Of a stretch of DNA of 29,868 bases, positions 1 through 10,292 are shown piece after piece. The notes under the pieces were generated by a model, which was not told the DNA's origin, did no database searches, and was given only the letters and a program-made list of their open reading frames with translations. The stretch is from Podaxis mareebaensis (Eukaryota; Basidiomycota; Agaricomycetes; Agaricales; Agaricaceae). The translations under genes were made by a program, and so were the position numbers. Numbering within the stretch: the first letter of the stretch is position 1; every line of letters starts with the position of its first letter. Location of the stretch: NCBI GenBank assembly GCA_018524725.1, contig JAEUWP010000385.1, positions 1 to 29,868 of the forward strand. Reading direction: 5' to 3'.

Positions 1-354
1 GTCATAGCTGAGCTAGGTCTCTGGTACATAGTGGCAGCTAAGCATACTACTGAATGAGATAATCCCTAGTGTCACTCGCACAAGAAAGGATCCTCATGAG
101 GATGTGATTAATGAATAGTTCTCAATAATATAGTCCTGACTTCAGTGATAACACTGAATCAACAGCTTATGGATGCATCTAGTTGGTACAGTTTTCCCGA
201 TCTAGGTGCCTAGATTATACTACTGGGTTATCCCTCGTGAGGTGCTGAGGCTTCTTCTAGCATGGGTTCATAGTCTGTTATTCTAACCATAAAACTTGAT
301 TGTATTATAATCTAAGTACCACTTTCATGACTGAAAACAGTTTCAGCTGTAACA
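1..354 (+). repeat. 3' part of a copia-type LTR (copy A)
   Basis: This stretch aligns almost base for base with 18209-18563, differing by scattered transitions (many CA/TG swaps) and one single-base indel. Both copies end in TAACA and then enter unrelated sequence (a gypsy gag here, a LINE there), so position 354 is an LTR end. The + orientation is inferred from the other copy, which follows a G-rich polypurine tract. The 5' part and any target-site duplication lie outside the window, so a solo LTR and a full element cannot be told apart. Confidence 0.75.
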
Positions 355-1586
355 GCATATGGATCTTTATACGCCTGGCTTCGTGACCAATTTGTATTGT
401 AGGATGCCTTCTTCTTCAGTTGGGGTATAGTTCTATTGGCTCGTTCTTGGGTGTGACTAGCTTGATAGTTGTTCTCCATGCAGTGTTGCTCTTCCACTGC
501 TCTTGCTGCTTTGAACCAGATATCAATGTCCAGTCCAGGTCTGAGGGCAATGGTTTTGAGGCCAATTTCAAAGTCCAATCCTTCTCTGAACTGGTAGATG
601 AGTTCTTGAGGGTTGACAATCCCTGCTTGGGTCGCAAGGACTTTGAACTCAGAGATGTACTGGTCCACTGGTCTTTGTTTTTGCTTGAGAGTGTGGAGTC
701 ATCAGAGAGCATCTTCAGTGTAGTTGTAAGGGAGGAAGACTCTGTTGAGCTCATCTTGGAATGCATTGAACGTCCCAAGGTGTAATACTCCATTGAAGTT
801 ATGTTGGCAGAGATATTCTGTTTTCCATGGTTCTGCTGCTCCTCCAATGTAGTAGAGCATGAATATAATGGCATCATGGTCGGTAGGAAATTTGTGCTGG
901 TTGGCAATGATGTACAGGGCACACTGCTGTTTCCATGCCAGGTACTTCTGCAGGTCTCCATCATACAAGGGTGGTGCCTCGTACTTTGGCGTGGAAGGGG
1001 TGGTAGGCATTTGTGCTTGTTGGGGAAATCCAAAACTGGATGGAGGTGCTCCTGATTGTCCTGGTGCTGGAGGTCCTGGGGGTGGTGCTCCTGGTGGTGG
1101 TGGAGGTGGTGCTCCTGGCAGTCCTGGTGGTGGGTTTGGACCTGGTTGTCCTGGTCTTGAGGGTGGTCGTCCAGGCAGAGGTGGTCCAGGAGGTGGGTTA
1201 GGGCTTCCTGTTTGTGGTGGGTTTGTTGGCTGAGCTGCTCCAGTCTGAGGCAGGTTTCCCTGATTTCCTTGTACAATTCCAGTTGCTTGATGTCCAGAAA
1301 TTGCAGGGTTGGTGAAGAGGGGTTGCTGGAAGAATCTCTGGTTCAGGGGTACAATATTACTTCCAAATGTGAAGGTGGCAGCTTGGTTGACAGGTGCTGT
1401 GGAGTCCATTCTAGGAACTGGTGGTTGTGGTTGTAGTGGTGGTTGGACTGACTGTTGGGGAATGGGAGTAGGGTGTTGTGATGGTTGTTGCTGGTATGGG
1501 GGTGGAATTGAGGCTGCACTTGGAGGTTGAGCGAGTTGCTGAGGTGGTTGTACAACAGCAGGAGGGATAGTGACAGTGGTCAACAT
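355..1586 (-). pseudogene. E4 gypsy gag (capsid), truncated by LTR copy A
   Basis: Retrotransposon Gag, which forms the cytoplasmic virus-like particle. The first ~200 residues are proline/glycine rich. They are followed by a typical gypsy capsid region: an LYDGD-type start, a WK(Q)QC segment, the stretch YYIGGAAEPW, and the helix VDQYISEFKVLATQAG at about 661-614. The frame stays open apart from two adjacent TGA codons (702-704 and 699-701) at a place where related Gags have two basic residues, so both probably were CGA. The gene stops at 355 where the copia LTR begins; the zinc knuckle and all of pol are missing. The ATG at 1586 overlaps the stop of the preceding ORF. The very Gly-rich + strand frames here are mirror images of the proline codons. 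Confidence 0.8.
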
Positions 1587-2122
1587 TTGTTGTCTTCATT
1601 CTCTAGCTGCTTCTCTTCTTCCTCTAATATTGGCAGTAAGTCGTGGTTCCCAAGGGGCGACTTCGTTGAGGTTAAGAGATCTGACTCTTCTAGGAGGTCT
1701 TGTTCTTGCTGGAGAGACGATGGGCGAGACTGGGGATGCTGATTGTTGAGCTGTTTCATCAATGCTATCTGAGTCCTGAGCTCTAGCTCATTCCAATAAG
1801 GTGGCTGCTTCTCCTGAAATGGTGAGGGGAGTGGGGGAGTGGAAGGACATTCAAGGTTCCTCTCAATGAGGGCTTGAATCAACTCCTGTATTTGTTCAGG
1901 TGTGAGGTCAAGGTATCGAAGGCTGGGGGGAATTAAGGATGAAATAGAAATATTGTCCTGTGGGGAATTCCAGGAAGATGATAAGGTAGAATAAATAGAA
2001 GAAGGGGCATATGATTGGGGGCTGTCAATTTCAGATGATTGAGAACTTCCATTGATTTCCACTAATTGAGAATGAGGTTTGATTTCTGTTGATTGAGAAT
2101 GCTTCACCTTGACAAACGTCAA
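1580..2122 (-). CDS. E4 leader ORF of unknown function upstream of gag
   Basis: An open frame of 180 codons lies between the primer-binding-site candidate and gag. The product is acidic and Ser/Gln rich, with a likely helical stretch containing LTPEQIQELIQALIERN and a Glu-rich C-terminus (LEEEEKQLENED). The frame begins with TTG after a TAA; the first true ATG is only near codon 123, so the start is unclear or has been lost. It ends in TGA inside the heptamer ATGTTGA, whose ATG opens gag in the next frame. It may be a separate leader protein coupled to gag by termination-reinitiation, or the N-terminus of gag separated by a frameshift mutation. I do not recognise a domain. Confidence 0.5.
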   Translation of the reverse strand: MTFVKVKHSQSTEIKPHSQLVEINGSSQSSEIDSPQSYAPSSIYSTLSSSWNSPQDNISISSLIPPSLRYLDLTPEQIQELIQALIERNLECPSTPPLPSPFQEKQPPYWNELELRTQIALMKQLNNQHPQSRPSSLQQEQDLLEESDLLTSTKSPLGNHDLLPILEEEEKQLENEDNKC

Positions 2123-2145
2123 TGTGATTTACAGTCAGAGGGTCT

Positions 2146-2163
2146 TCTTCTGATGGACCACCA
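2146..2163 (-). promoter_or_regulatory. Candidate primer-binding site of E4
   Basis: On the - strand the LTR end CAACA (to 2166) is followed two bases later by TGGTGGTCCATCAGAAGA. A TGG start right after an LTR is the usual form of a tRNA primer-binding site, pairing with a tRNA 3' end of ...GGACCACCA. The tRNA species was not identified. A partial second copy of the LTR end plus PBS start lies 42 bp further into the LTR (about 2200-2229). Confidence 0.55.
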
Positions 2164-2261
2164 AATGTTGAGTGGGCATATTACAGACTTCCTTGTCAGA
2201 CCACCAAACAATGAGTGGGTGAATTACAGTCGAGAAGGGAGGGGTTTTGGTGTCATTTAGG

Positions 2262-2361
2262 CACAGTGCGAAGCAATGAGAACCAACAATGTCCTGATGG
2301 CACAGCATGAAGCAATGAGAACCTCAGGGTGACTACACACACAGTGCAAAGCAATGAGAAC
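2262..2361. repeat. Three 22-bp motifs at exact 39-bp spacing inside the E4 LTR
   Basis: Copies begin at 2262, 2301 and 2340. They share CACAG....AAGCAATGAGAAC and differ only in the four bases between: TGCG, CATG and TGCA. All three are single-step decay products of CGCG. The 17-bp spacers are not conserved, so the motif itself appears to have been retained. Confidence 0.8.
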
Positions 2362-2733
2362 AGTAGTCAGAGCAAAAATATTACAATGTGGATTGGCACA
2401 TGAGGGAAGTCTAATCTTGATGTTACAAGGTTTCTTCTTTGGCTAGACAACACCTAAGTCAGAGCCTATCCTTGTAAGTGAGATGAGCAGGGGTCCTAGT
2501 CCTATACAGGTCAGTAGGGCTGCTCAGTTTAACCTTGAGTGGCTGTTCATGTTGTCTCTAGGCAGCGAACTCGTATAGATTGCACACTCCATAGGACAAG
2601 ACATTGACAAGAAGCCTGAGAGGAAAAGAAATCTGCACACAAGGGCAAAGAGATGTAGACTTAACACGATACTGTTACTCAAGGACTTTCTTAAGTACCA
2701 AGAGGAGGTAACACACATTAAGATTAGACTTGG

Positions 2734-3174
2734 CTAATCTACATGTCCAGGTGTTGTACATATACTAAGTCCTATGACTACTTTAAGAAGTAGATCAATA
2801 GTAGCATAGAGGATGAATAAGAGGAGTGCATATGTCATAAGGTGAAAGTCTGCACAAGTGAACATAATTGATGCAAGCATAAATATGACAGAGGAGACGA
2901 AACTGATACCTAGTCCAAATATAGGAAAGTGTCTAAGAAAGGAAGTGGTAAGTTCAGCATTCAATCACAAGTTGTCATCGCATGGAAAGTATACTCCATG
3001 GTATCGACACGCTTCATCTACCTTCTCACACATTTCCCAATCAAGTGTTTGTTGCAACTCTGTGGTTTCCTGCCAGAGGCTAACCATCATGCACTTCATC
3101 AAATCCCATTCTTCATAAAGTTGCTCTTCGGGCTCTTCAGTCTCCTCAGCGATCTTGGAGTCTGCAATATTCAT
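2734..3174 (-). other. Small ORF in the E4 LTR with predicted membrane segments
   Basis: The ATG lies 5 bases inside the LTR. A 146-codon frame is interrupted once, by TGA at 2965-2967. The N-terminal ~70 residues are acidic and Trp/Cys containing (LYEEWDLMKCMM and nearby). The rest is strongly hydrophobic, with probable membrane spans around FGLGISFVSSVIFMLASIMF and ALLLFILYATIDLLLKVVIG. It matches no family I know, and a chance frame in AT-rich LTR sequence is a real possibility. If real, it would be translated from an LTR-initiated transcript. Confidence 0.25.
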
Positions 3175-3178
3175 AACA

Positions 3179-3442
3179 AGACTGAGCCTGAGGTAAGATG
3201 AGATCTACAGAAGGTGGACTATTATTACACAAGGTATCACCAAGCCCAAGTACTAAACATAGCATGAGTTCAGAAGATCCAAGATGAGACCAACAGTTGA
3301 TGATGGAGGTTGAGACAGGGTGTATGACAGAGTCACTTGGAGTCAGTGGAGATGGGGGAGACACAGGGGAAGAGAGTGAAGGATATCAGATGGAAACAAG
3401 AAGAGAACATGGATGATGACAGAAACAAAGAGGATTGTAACA
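3179..3442 (-). repeat. E1 3' LTR, 5' portion, cut by E4
   Basis: It begins TGTTACAATCC immediately after the polypurine tract and is homologous, though diverged, to 28351-28591 on the + strand; both contain the same GTAGATCTCATCTTACCTCAG block. Homology stops at 3179, where the E4 LTR begins. The rest of this LTR must lie on the far side of E4, beyond the window. Confidence 0.75.
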
Positions 3443-3453
3443 TCATCCCCTTT
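3443..3453 (-). promoter_or_regulatory. E1 polypurine tract
   Basis: The - strand sequence AAAGGGGATGA lies directly before the LTR start TGTTACA. It would prime plus-strand DNA synthesis and fixes the element orientation as minus. The identical tract recurs at 28340-28350. Confidence 0.8.
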
Positions 3454-3476
3454 GTATAATCAAACTCCAGATTGAT

Positions 3477-5114
3477 CTACCTATAGCAAGTGTTGACCCT
3501 GGCAAGACATCATTTAGATTGGTTTTGAATGGGGACATTGTTCATAGTGACATGGTGTCCTTCTGTCTGCTTCATGATGGGGTTAAAAGTGTACTCAGTA
3601 GTGGTATTTTCTAATGCTCCACAATCATGAGGAATGGGTTGAGGAATGAGAGTGAATGCATCTTCATATAGCATGTTCTGTTGTCCTCTTTGACCAAGAG
3701 TCAGAGCATTGGTGAGCAACTGGACATGCTTCTTGGCTTCTTTGTATGTGGGACCATTAACAGGAGACTGATATTGAGAGGGGATGATGGGAGTCTGGGG
3801 ATGTTGAACACACTGCCAGGAGTGGTGATTTCATCCTTGACAGAATTGGCACATATGATTGGGACAGTCAGAGGCAATGTGTCCTACTCTTAAACATAAC
3901 CAACAGCCTTGTGCATATACCTTGAGAAGGTTGGGGGGTAGGAGTTTTGTGACAGTGAGAGGAAGTGTTTGTTGTTGGATGTGGCATTCCCAGTTCAGAT
4001 ATTTGGTGATGGGATTCATTTCTCCTTGGAGAGTCAAGACATTTATGAGGGTTGGTAGGTTCAGATAGGTGGCAATATTGGGCTTCTGTTTGACTGGAGC
4101 CTTAGCTCAAGACTGAAGGGTCTCTGGGACAAAAGGGTTGGTTTGTGCTCAATGGGAATAGGCTCTTCCCTTAGCAACAAGGACTCCTCTGTCTCACTGG
4201 TACTGCCAGGGGTAGTTCTCTGGTGTAACTCATGTTCAGCTTCCAGTATCTGTTGTACTGTACTCTCAAGACTGAGATACTCAATCCATCTCTGTGTGTT
4301 GGGCATAAGTGGAGGAGGAGGAGTTCAAGGAGGGAGTGTATGTTGTAGTGTGCTTGCTTCTATACTGTTGTTGGAGCAAGGCAATGAAGGTGGGGGTCTC
4401 TGTGGATGAGGTGGTGGTGAGGAAGGTACATGCCTGTCTGACAAGGTTCTTCACATACTGGACCTGATGTTGGGTTCAGTACTGTGAGGCAACATTATAG
4501 AGGGGTCATGTAGCTCAGGTGGCTGCATCTCAGAAGTTAAACCATAACTCATCTCCTGGTTCTGGGGCTGGTGGGTTCCAACTTCTCAGATTGGTAAGTA
4601 TGTCAGCTGCACTTGGATAACCAGTGGCCTGGGCAAGGGAGGTAGTGGTCTGGTAGATATTACTCAAGGGGTTATATGGTTGGGAGATATCAGACAGATT
4701 TCCAGATGCTTGTGAGTCCAACATTCAATGGTATTGTCTCGATGAATCACAATCTGGGTTCCTTTGGGGAGTGGTGGCAAGGGCTTGTCAAAGGAAATTC
4801 TGATAGTTTTCATCTTCCAGAACAGTCATTGTGTGCTTTGGAAGACTGGCATGCAGTGGATCAGAGGTAGGTGTCATAGATATTGGATGAACAAATGAAT
4901 GTTGATGGAATTGGTTGGTGCTAGTGATTGGGGATGGTTCACTCTGGATAGTAGTGAACTCAAGGTGGTCCAAGGGAGACATCGTGATGTAGTCGCCATC
5001 AGATCCTCTGGTTGGAGAGTCTCCATGGAGGAGCTCTGTGAAGCTTTCCATTCTGGATGTCACTGGCTCAATGGCAGCATAATTGTTTACAGAGAAGGAG
5101 CTAGTGTTTGACAT
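3477..5114 (-). pseudogene. E1 third ORF: twin CCHC zinc-knuckle protein
   Basis: A single 545-codon frame fills the space between pol and the polypurine tract. Its ATG at 5114 overlaps the pol stop by 14 nt, and its shared TAG at 3477-3479 lies 23 nt before the tract. The N-terminus is Ser/Thr rich; the middle is helical (around YVKNLVRQACTFL). Two zinc knuckles follow: CWLCLRVGHIASDC at residues 404-417 and CQFCxGxNHHSWQC at 422-435, both CX2CX4HX4C. All in-frame stops before the TAG are TGA (about 16 noted); many align with CAA or CGA in the second copy at 27120-28316, so the ancestral gene was probably open. E1 also has its own Gag with one knuckle, so this is a second nucleocapsid-like protein rather than gag. 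Its role is unknown; RNA or DNA binding is inferred from the knuckles. Confidence 0.75.
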
Positions 5115-8100
5115 GAGTGAGTTTGGAGGCAGTGGGTTTTTGGAACAGGGGAATGAAATGTCTCTTTTTATATTCTACCAAGATTTTTGAAGTGTTTCTT
5201 GTCAAGTTTTCTTCATCTTCCCAAGTGTTGTCTGAATTCAGATAACCTTTCCAGTGGATGAGATAGGCAGTTCAGCTTCAGTGAATTCTGTGGTTAATAA
5301 TAGATTCAATTTCATATTCTTCTTCTCCATCTATTAATTCTGGTTGAGAAGGTTCAGGTTTGGAGATATTCTGGTCAGTCTTCTTGTATTATTTCAAGAG
5401 AGAGACATGGAATGTGGGGTGAAGCTTCCACGCAGTAGGAAGGGTGAGTTTGTATGCAAGTGGTCCTTTTTGTTTCTTGATGGTAAAGGGGCCATATCTT
5501 CTAGGATGAATCTTTGCTTTCTGCTCTTGCAGAGGGAGGTTTCTGGCATCTAACCAAACTTTGTCACCTGTTTCATATGTCTCTGTTTGAGGCATTCTTT
5601 GGGCAATCATTCATTTAGCATTTTCCTTCATGACTTCTGTGGCATTGCATCAGGATTGATCTATATCAAATAGTCATTTGTTCAATGCAGGGGCATTGGT
5701 TCAAATGAGGAGTTCAGGGATAGGAGGAGGATTGTATCCATAGAGAAGCTCAAATGGTGTCTTCTTGTTCCCAGCATGTGTGGTTGAGTTATACTTGTAT
5801 TCAAAATGAGACAATTTGTCAGCCCACAATTTAGGGTCTTTGTAGCAGTATTTTGAAAGGTATACTTCTAGTTCTTGACGTGAGTGTTCTGTTGCTCCAT
5901 TAGATTGGGGATGGTAGGTGGTGGATAGTTGTAAATCAATTCCTAGGGCAGAATAAAATACTTTAGCAGCTTTTCCTGCCCATTGTGGATCTCAATCTGC
6001 TATGATTGAGGTGGGAATTCCATAGCATGGATAGAAGTGCTTTGTAAGCAGAGTGGCTATGTCTTTGAAGGTCACCATTTTTGTAGTCAGTAGTACTAGT
6101 ATCCCCTTTGTAAGTCTGCAGTCCACCATGGACAATATAGTGTCATAGCCTTCTGTGGTCTTGGGTAGACCTGTGACAAGGTCCATGGTCACATCTGTGA
6201 AGGGGTGTAATGATGGTGATGGCTCTAGTGGGTGAAGGGAGGGGTGATTGGGTCTTCTGTCAATATTAAATTGTTGACAGATATGGCAGCCTGTAACATA
6301 ATTTTGAACAAAGTCTTGAAGGCCTGGCCAATCAGTTTCTGTGTGGACTCAGCAAATTGTTTCATCAATGCCTGGATGTCCTGCTGAGTGATGATCATGA
6401 TGTCTCATGAGGATCTCACATTTTTCATCTAATGATGGCTGTGTCATGGGGAGTGACTGTGATGTAGTCTGGGATAATGGTGATGAAGGTGGTGTGTCAT
6501 CTGATGTGATAGCATTGATGAAGAGTTCTTTTGGAAGGAGGTCTCAGTCAAGGTTCTCTTTTGACTTGTCAACTTCATGGTCTGGTCATCTAGAGAGTGC
6601 ATCAGTAACTGGTATTGCCTTGCCTGGATAGTGTTTGATGCAGAATTTGTATTCCTGCAATTCAACCCAAGTTCAGACATGTCATTTCGATAGTTTTCTG
6701 GCATCTTGCCAGTGTTAGAGGTTGTCATGATCCAATTGAACTTTGATTTTGTAGGGAGCAGAATGTAGGTAGTGGTGCCATTCATTGAAGGCTTGCTTGA
6801 TTGCCAGGAGTTCCAGTGTAGTTTTGCTCTGTTGGGGTTAATGACTTTGATTGGAATGCACATGGATGTTCATTTCTGTTGTCATCTTTTTGGATAAGTA
6901 CTCCACCAGTGGCATAATCAGAAGTGTCTGTCTTGACAATGAAGGGTCTAGACATATGTGGTGTGCAAAGGAGGGGTTCTTTCTGGAAGGTCTCCTTCAA
7001 GGCTGTGAAGGGTTGCTCTGCAGCATTGTTCCATTCAAAGTTCTGGTTCTTTTGGAGGAGTGCATTAAGAGGGGTGCATAGATGGGAATAGTGATGTATG
7101 AATTTCCTATAAAAGTTAGCAAAGCCTATGAATTTCTGTACATCTTGGATACATTTCAGTCTAGGCCAATCTTTGATGCCAGCCAGTTTGTCTTTCAACA
7201 TTCTGATCTGATTATGAGAAATGTTCATCCTGAGATATTCAACAGATGTCTGTTCAAATTTACACTTCTTGGGTTTGACATAGAGATCATTCTCTCTTAG
7301 CCTCTTCAGAACTTCATGAGTTTCTTTTCACAAAGAAGAGAGGTCATCTGAGAAAATAAGGATATCATCCATGTAGATGATGACCACAGTGCATCTGGGC
7401 TTGTCTATCAGGTCATGAAAGATGTGGTCCATCATTGCTTGGAATGTGGCCAGGCTGTTAGTCATTCCAAAGAACATGATGTTCAGTTCAAAAAGACCAA
7501 AAGGGGTTTGGAAGGCACCTTTCCATTGGTCACCTTCTTGAATGCAGATATTGTTATATCCTGCATGAATGTTGAGAGTAGTGAAATACTTGGCACCTTT
7601 GAGGTGATCAAGTATTCCAGAAATAGAAGGAATAGGATATGCATTCTTTACTGTGAACCAGTTCAAATGTCTGTAATCCTGAATGGGTTGCAGCTTTCTG
7701 TCTTTCTTCAATATGAAGAAGAATGGTGCAGCTTGTGGGCTTTCAGACTTCCTGATGTAACCTTTTTGTTGGTTATCATCTAAGAATTGCTTTAACTCTA
7801 ACAGTTCATTGTCCATCAAGTGGTACAATTTAGCTGCTTCAGGTTTAAAGTCTGGTTTTAGGTCAATCTTGTGATCATACAGTCATGAAGGAGGATATCT
7901 TTCTGATTCCTTTTCACTGAATAGGTTTAAGTATTCCCAATAATGCTTTGGGATGATGTCCTTCAGATCCACAGACTTCTTTGAGCTGTGATATGCCTGA
8001 TAGGACTTCTGTGCTTCTGAGATCTTGGTATTGATCTCTAGAGTGGCATGTGCTAGATTGAGCTGAGCTTTGTCATCAAGTCTAGCTCTTCTGCAGACAG

Positions 8101-8800
8101 AGTGCAGGACATTTGCAGTTGCCTTTTCAGCTACTGTAGCTGGATATGATCAATCTGGATCTTGTTTTTGGTATCCATGTTATTGATATTTATAGCAGGG
8201 ATCTTAGATCTCCTGGTTCACCATCAAAAGGTACATTTCATCCAATTGATGTTGGGGTTATGTTTTTTGAGAAATGGGAGGCCAATGATCATTGGTTGCT
8301 CTCCAATTTCTGCAATGTAGCAAGTAACATCTATGTCATGATTATCTATGTGTAGCTGCAATTCTGCTTGTGCAGTAATGGCATGGCCTACATTCATAGT
8401 ACAATCGACATTTCATACTGGTATGGGTCTACTCAAGGGTATCATTCTTAACCCAAGCCATTGAATGGTTGAGGGAGAGACAAAGTCTCCTTGTGCACTG
8501 CTATCAAGTAGCAGATAAATGGTGGCAACTGTGGAAGAATTCAGATTCTTTAGTAGGGCTGGGATATATAGGGACTTGTTGTTGGTTGATGCTGTCAAGC
8601 AGACTTTAGCTATCATCAGCTCAGTAGAAGAGTGGGTAGTTGAAGTCTGGTCTGAGTTCAAATCTGTAACTGGTACAGGAGTTTCTCTAGACAGCTTTCT
8701 ACTCTGTATTTTATGAGCAAGATATTTCTGAGTGGTCCATCAAGAGTCATAATGGTTCTGTATATTGAAGGAGGGTTCAAAGTCCATACTAGAATTTGAA
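5101..8800 (-). pseudogene. E1 pol: protease, RT, RNase H, integrase, chromodomain
   Basis: A Ty3/gypsy chromovirus pol, read - strand. Protease at about 8540-8200: active-site motif now LLLDSSAQG (Gly changed to Ser), then GLPFLKKHNPNINW. RT at about 7900-7330 with YMDDILIFS intact, but the motif A Asp is Asn (FTTLNIHAGY). RNase H at about 7000-6640 (VKTDTSDYATGG). Integrase at about 6400-5400: an HHCC region ending GCHICQQ, then Asp in TMDLVTGLP, Asp in SIIAD, Glu in NGATEHSRQELEVYL, and the GPF/Y-type C-terminus (RRYGPFTIKKQ). Chromodomain at about 5330-5150 (YEIESIINHR, LIHWKGYLNSDNTWE), which is expected to direct integration to heterochromatin. Several frameshifts and mostly TGA stops make it inactive. 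The 5' border with gag is approximate. Its terminal TAG at 5101-5103 overlaps the start of the third ORF. Confidence 0.85.
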
Positions 8801-9621
8801 AGCATAGAAGGACTCAGAGGCATTGCCTCTACTCTGGTCCTTGCAGAAAAGACTGTTGTTCTTCTTCAACAGTCTTGGCCATTGCATGGTTTGCCAGCTC
8901 ATTTTGATCTTCAGCAGTCATTTTGGCAAAAGCAACCTTGATTGCATTAAGGGTGTTCAGACAGGATGGAGAGGTGTTAGAGGAAGAAGAAGGACATGGT
9001 CAGCTTGATGAGGAGAAGGAAGTCAAGGCTGAAGGCTGAGAGAAAGGTTGTTTTCCTTTCTGGAATCATCTCTGATTCATCAGAGATTGTTGATTCTTGT
9101 GAAGGGGGCATGAGCACACCCAGTGGTCCATTTTACCACAGGTGATACATGCTCCTCGTTTCATTTGGTCTCATTGTTGGTCAGTCAAAATAGCATTTAC
9201 CAAGATGCCTTGCTTGACATATTCATCTTCTTTGTCTGAGGAGAAGTCTGGAACTTCATCTTCATCTTCAGAAGAGAATTCTTCAAGTGTGTCAATATCC
9301 ATGGGTTTGCCTGGTGGGAGTCAGTGCTCTTTGTAGATGAACTTGTTTTGAGGGGTATTGTTAAAGGCATCATTGAAATAAGATAATTGGGAAGAGGGGC
9401 CTCTGCTGGTCTTGTGCATTTGGTATTGCTGGAAGTTATTAACTATCCTAGCAACATCAGCTTGCTATTGGGCATAAGTAGTGGGAGGTTGAGTTGTTAA
9501 ATAGAGTTGTTGCTGTACCCAGTCAGGGATAGAGTTGACATATAGATGAACCTTGTGGTTGTTGTCAGTGATGTTAGCCTGGCTCAAAAGGTAGGTGAAC
9601 ATCTGGTTGAAGACAGTGATG
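8801..9621 (-). pseudogene. E1 gag C-terminal half, cut by E2
   Basis: The - strand frame carries the C-terminal half of a gypsy Gag: capsid helices (SIPDWVQQQLYLTTQPPTTY), the motif PPGKPMDIDTLEEFSSEDED typical of fungal gypsy Gags, and one zinc knuckle CITCGKMDHWVCSC (CX2CX4HX4C). Stops (TAG and several TGA) interrupt it. It begins abruptly at 9621 where the E2 LTR starts; the N-terminal half is not found on the other side of E2. The sequence differs clearly from the E4 gag at 355-1586, so E1 and E4 are separate families. Confidence 0.75.
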
Positions 9622-10292
9622 TGTTATGTTCCAGACAATTCCAGAGATTTGGAGAGTGGACCCTTGGCCTCAGTGTATGTGCTGTGCCCCTCTGATACTG
9701 CACAGGGTCCGATTCAGCCACTTGGAACTGTGATGGAGGATAATAGAAAATATAGGAAATGCCAGAGAACAGAGAGGGGAGCGAGTCCCGAAGGTTCAGG
9801 TGATGAACAGGAGGTTAGGAAAGGTTAACAAAGTCAATATTCTGATTGGGGAGCAAGATACAAGGTAGTTACACTTAAGTACATGTCAGAAAGTGATACA
9901 GATAATTAACTAAGAAACTGGAAGACAAAAGAAGTGGATTTACAGGTAAAGAACATTTGCATATTGGAACTACAAATGGAAGAATGGAGAACACACAAAA
10001 CACAAATCATAGTATAAGGCATGGTGGAAAGTAAAGTAGACATTGGGGAATGAAGATAACAATTTCTGGGAGCACTGATAGATGTACAAATGAACACCAC
10101 ACATTGCATTGGTCATAATTGACTGTGTGAGTGCATCCACCCATTCAGACAATGGGACAGGGGATCCTGATGAGGGAATGTGACCAGAGGGAGCAGGAAA
10201 AGTGTTGGACTTGATCAGAATCAGATCTTTGGATTTTTGGAAACAAGTGTGGATTGTAAGCACAGAAATGGATGCTCGATGCAGACTTGACA
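9622..10292 (-). repeat. E2 3' LTR
   Basis: It runs TGTCAAGTCTGC...CATAACA on the - strand and is the same length (671 bp) as the copy at 17098-17768. Differences are nearly all transitions, most of them dinucleotide swaps TG/CA. Its inner end lies about 135 bp upstream of the start codon of the antisense gene on the + strand, so it could also act as that gene's promoter (inference). Confidence 0.9.

Larger units (their letters stand above)
2166..3178 (-). repeat. E4 5' LTR (about 1.0 kb)
   Basis: Read on the - strand, this block starts TGTTATGAATATTGC and ends CCCACTCAACA directly before the PBS candidate and gag, as a 5' LTR should. Its start coincides (within a base or so) with the point where the E1 LTR copy at 3179-3442 stops matching the second copy at 28351-28591, which indicates that E4 inserted into the E1 LTR. 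The LTR holds a 39-bp-period triplication near its 3' end (2262-2361) and a small open frame with hydrophobic segments (2734-3174). No second E4 LTR is present in the window to confirm the borders. Confidence 0.6.

Noticed and set aside
1..354. LTR copy A as the 3' LTR of the - strand gypsy elements
   Set aside because: The sequence to its right (355 onward) is gag coding and has no polypurine tract; the matching copy at 17801-18563 follows a + strand copia-type tract instead.
859..1233. Gly-rich + strand frames (runs of Gly-Gly-Gly-Ala-Pro)
   Set aside because: They are the reverse complement of the proline-rich region of the E4 gag; the - strand frame has capsid homology and these have none.
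2166..3442. One single LTR shared head to tail by E1 and E4
   Set aside because: The second E1-family LTR stops matching exactly at 3179, where a new TGTTAT start appears, so two different LTRs abut here.
4061..4306. Stop-free - strand frame (ILEAEHELHQRTTPG...) as the true reading of ORF3 here
   Set aside because: The neighbouring frame is continuous with both ends of ORF3, has only TGA stops, and those align with CAA/CGA in the second copy; the open frame is a shadow.
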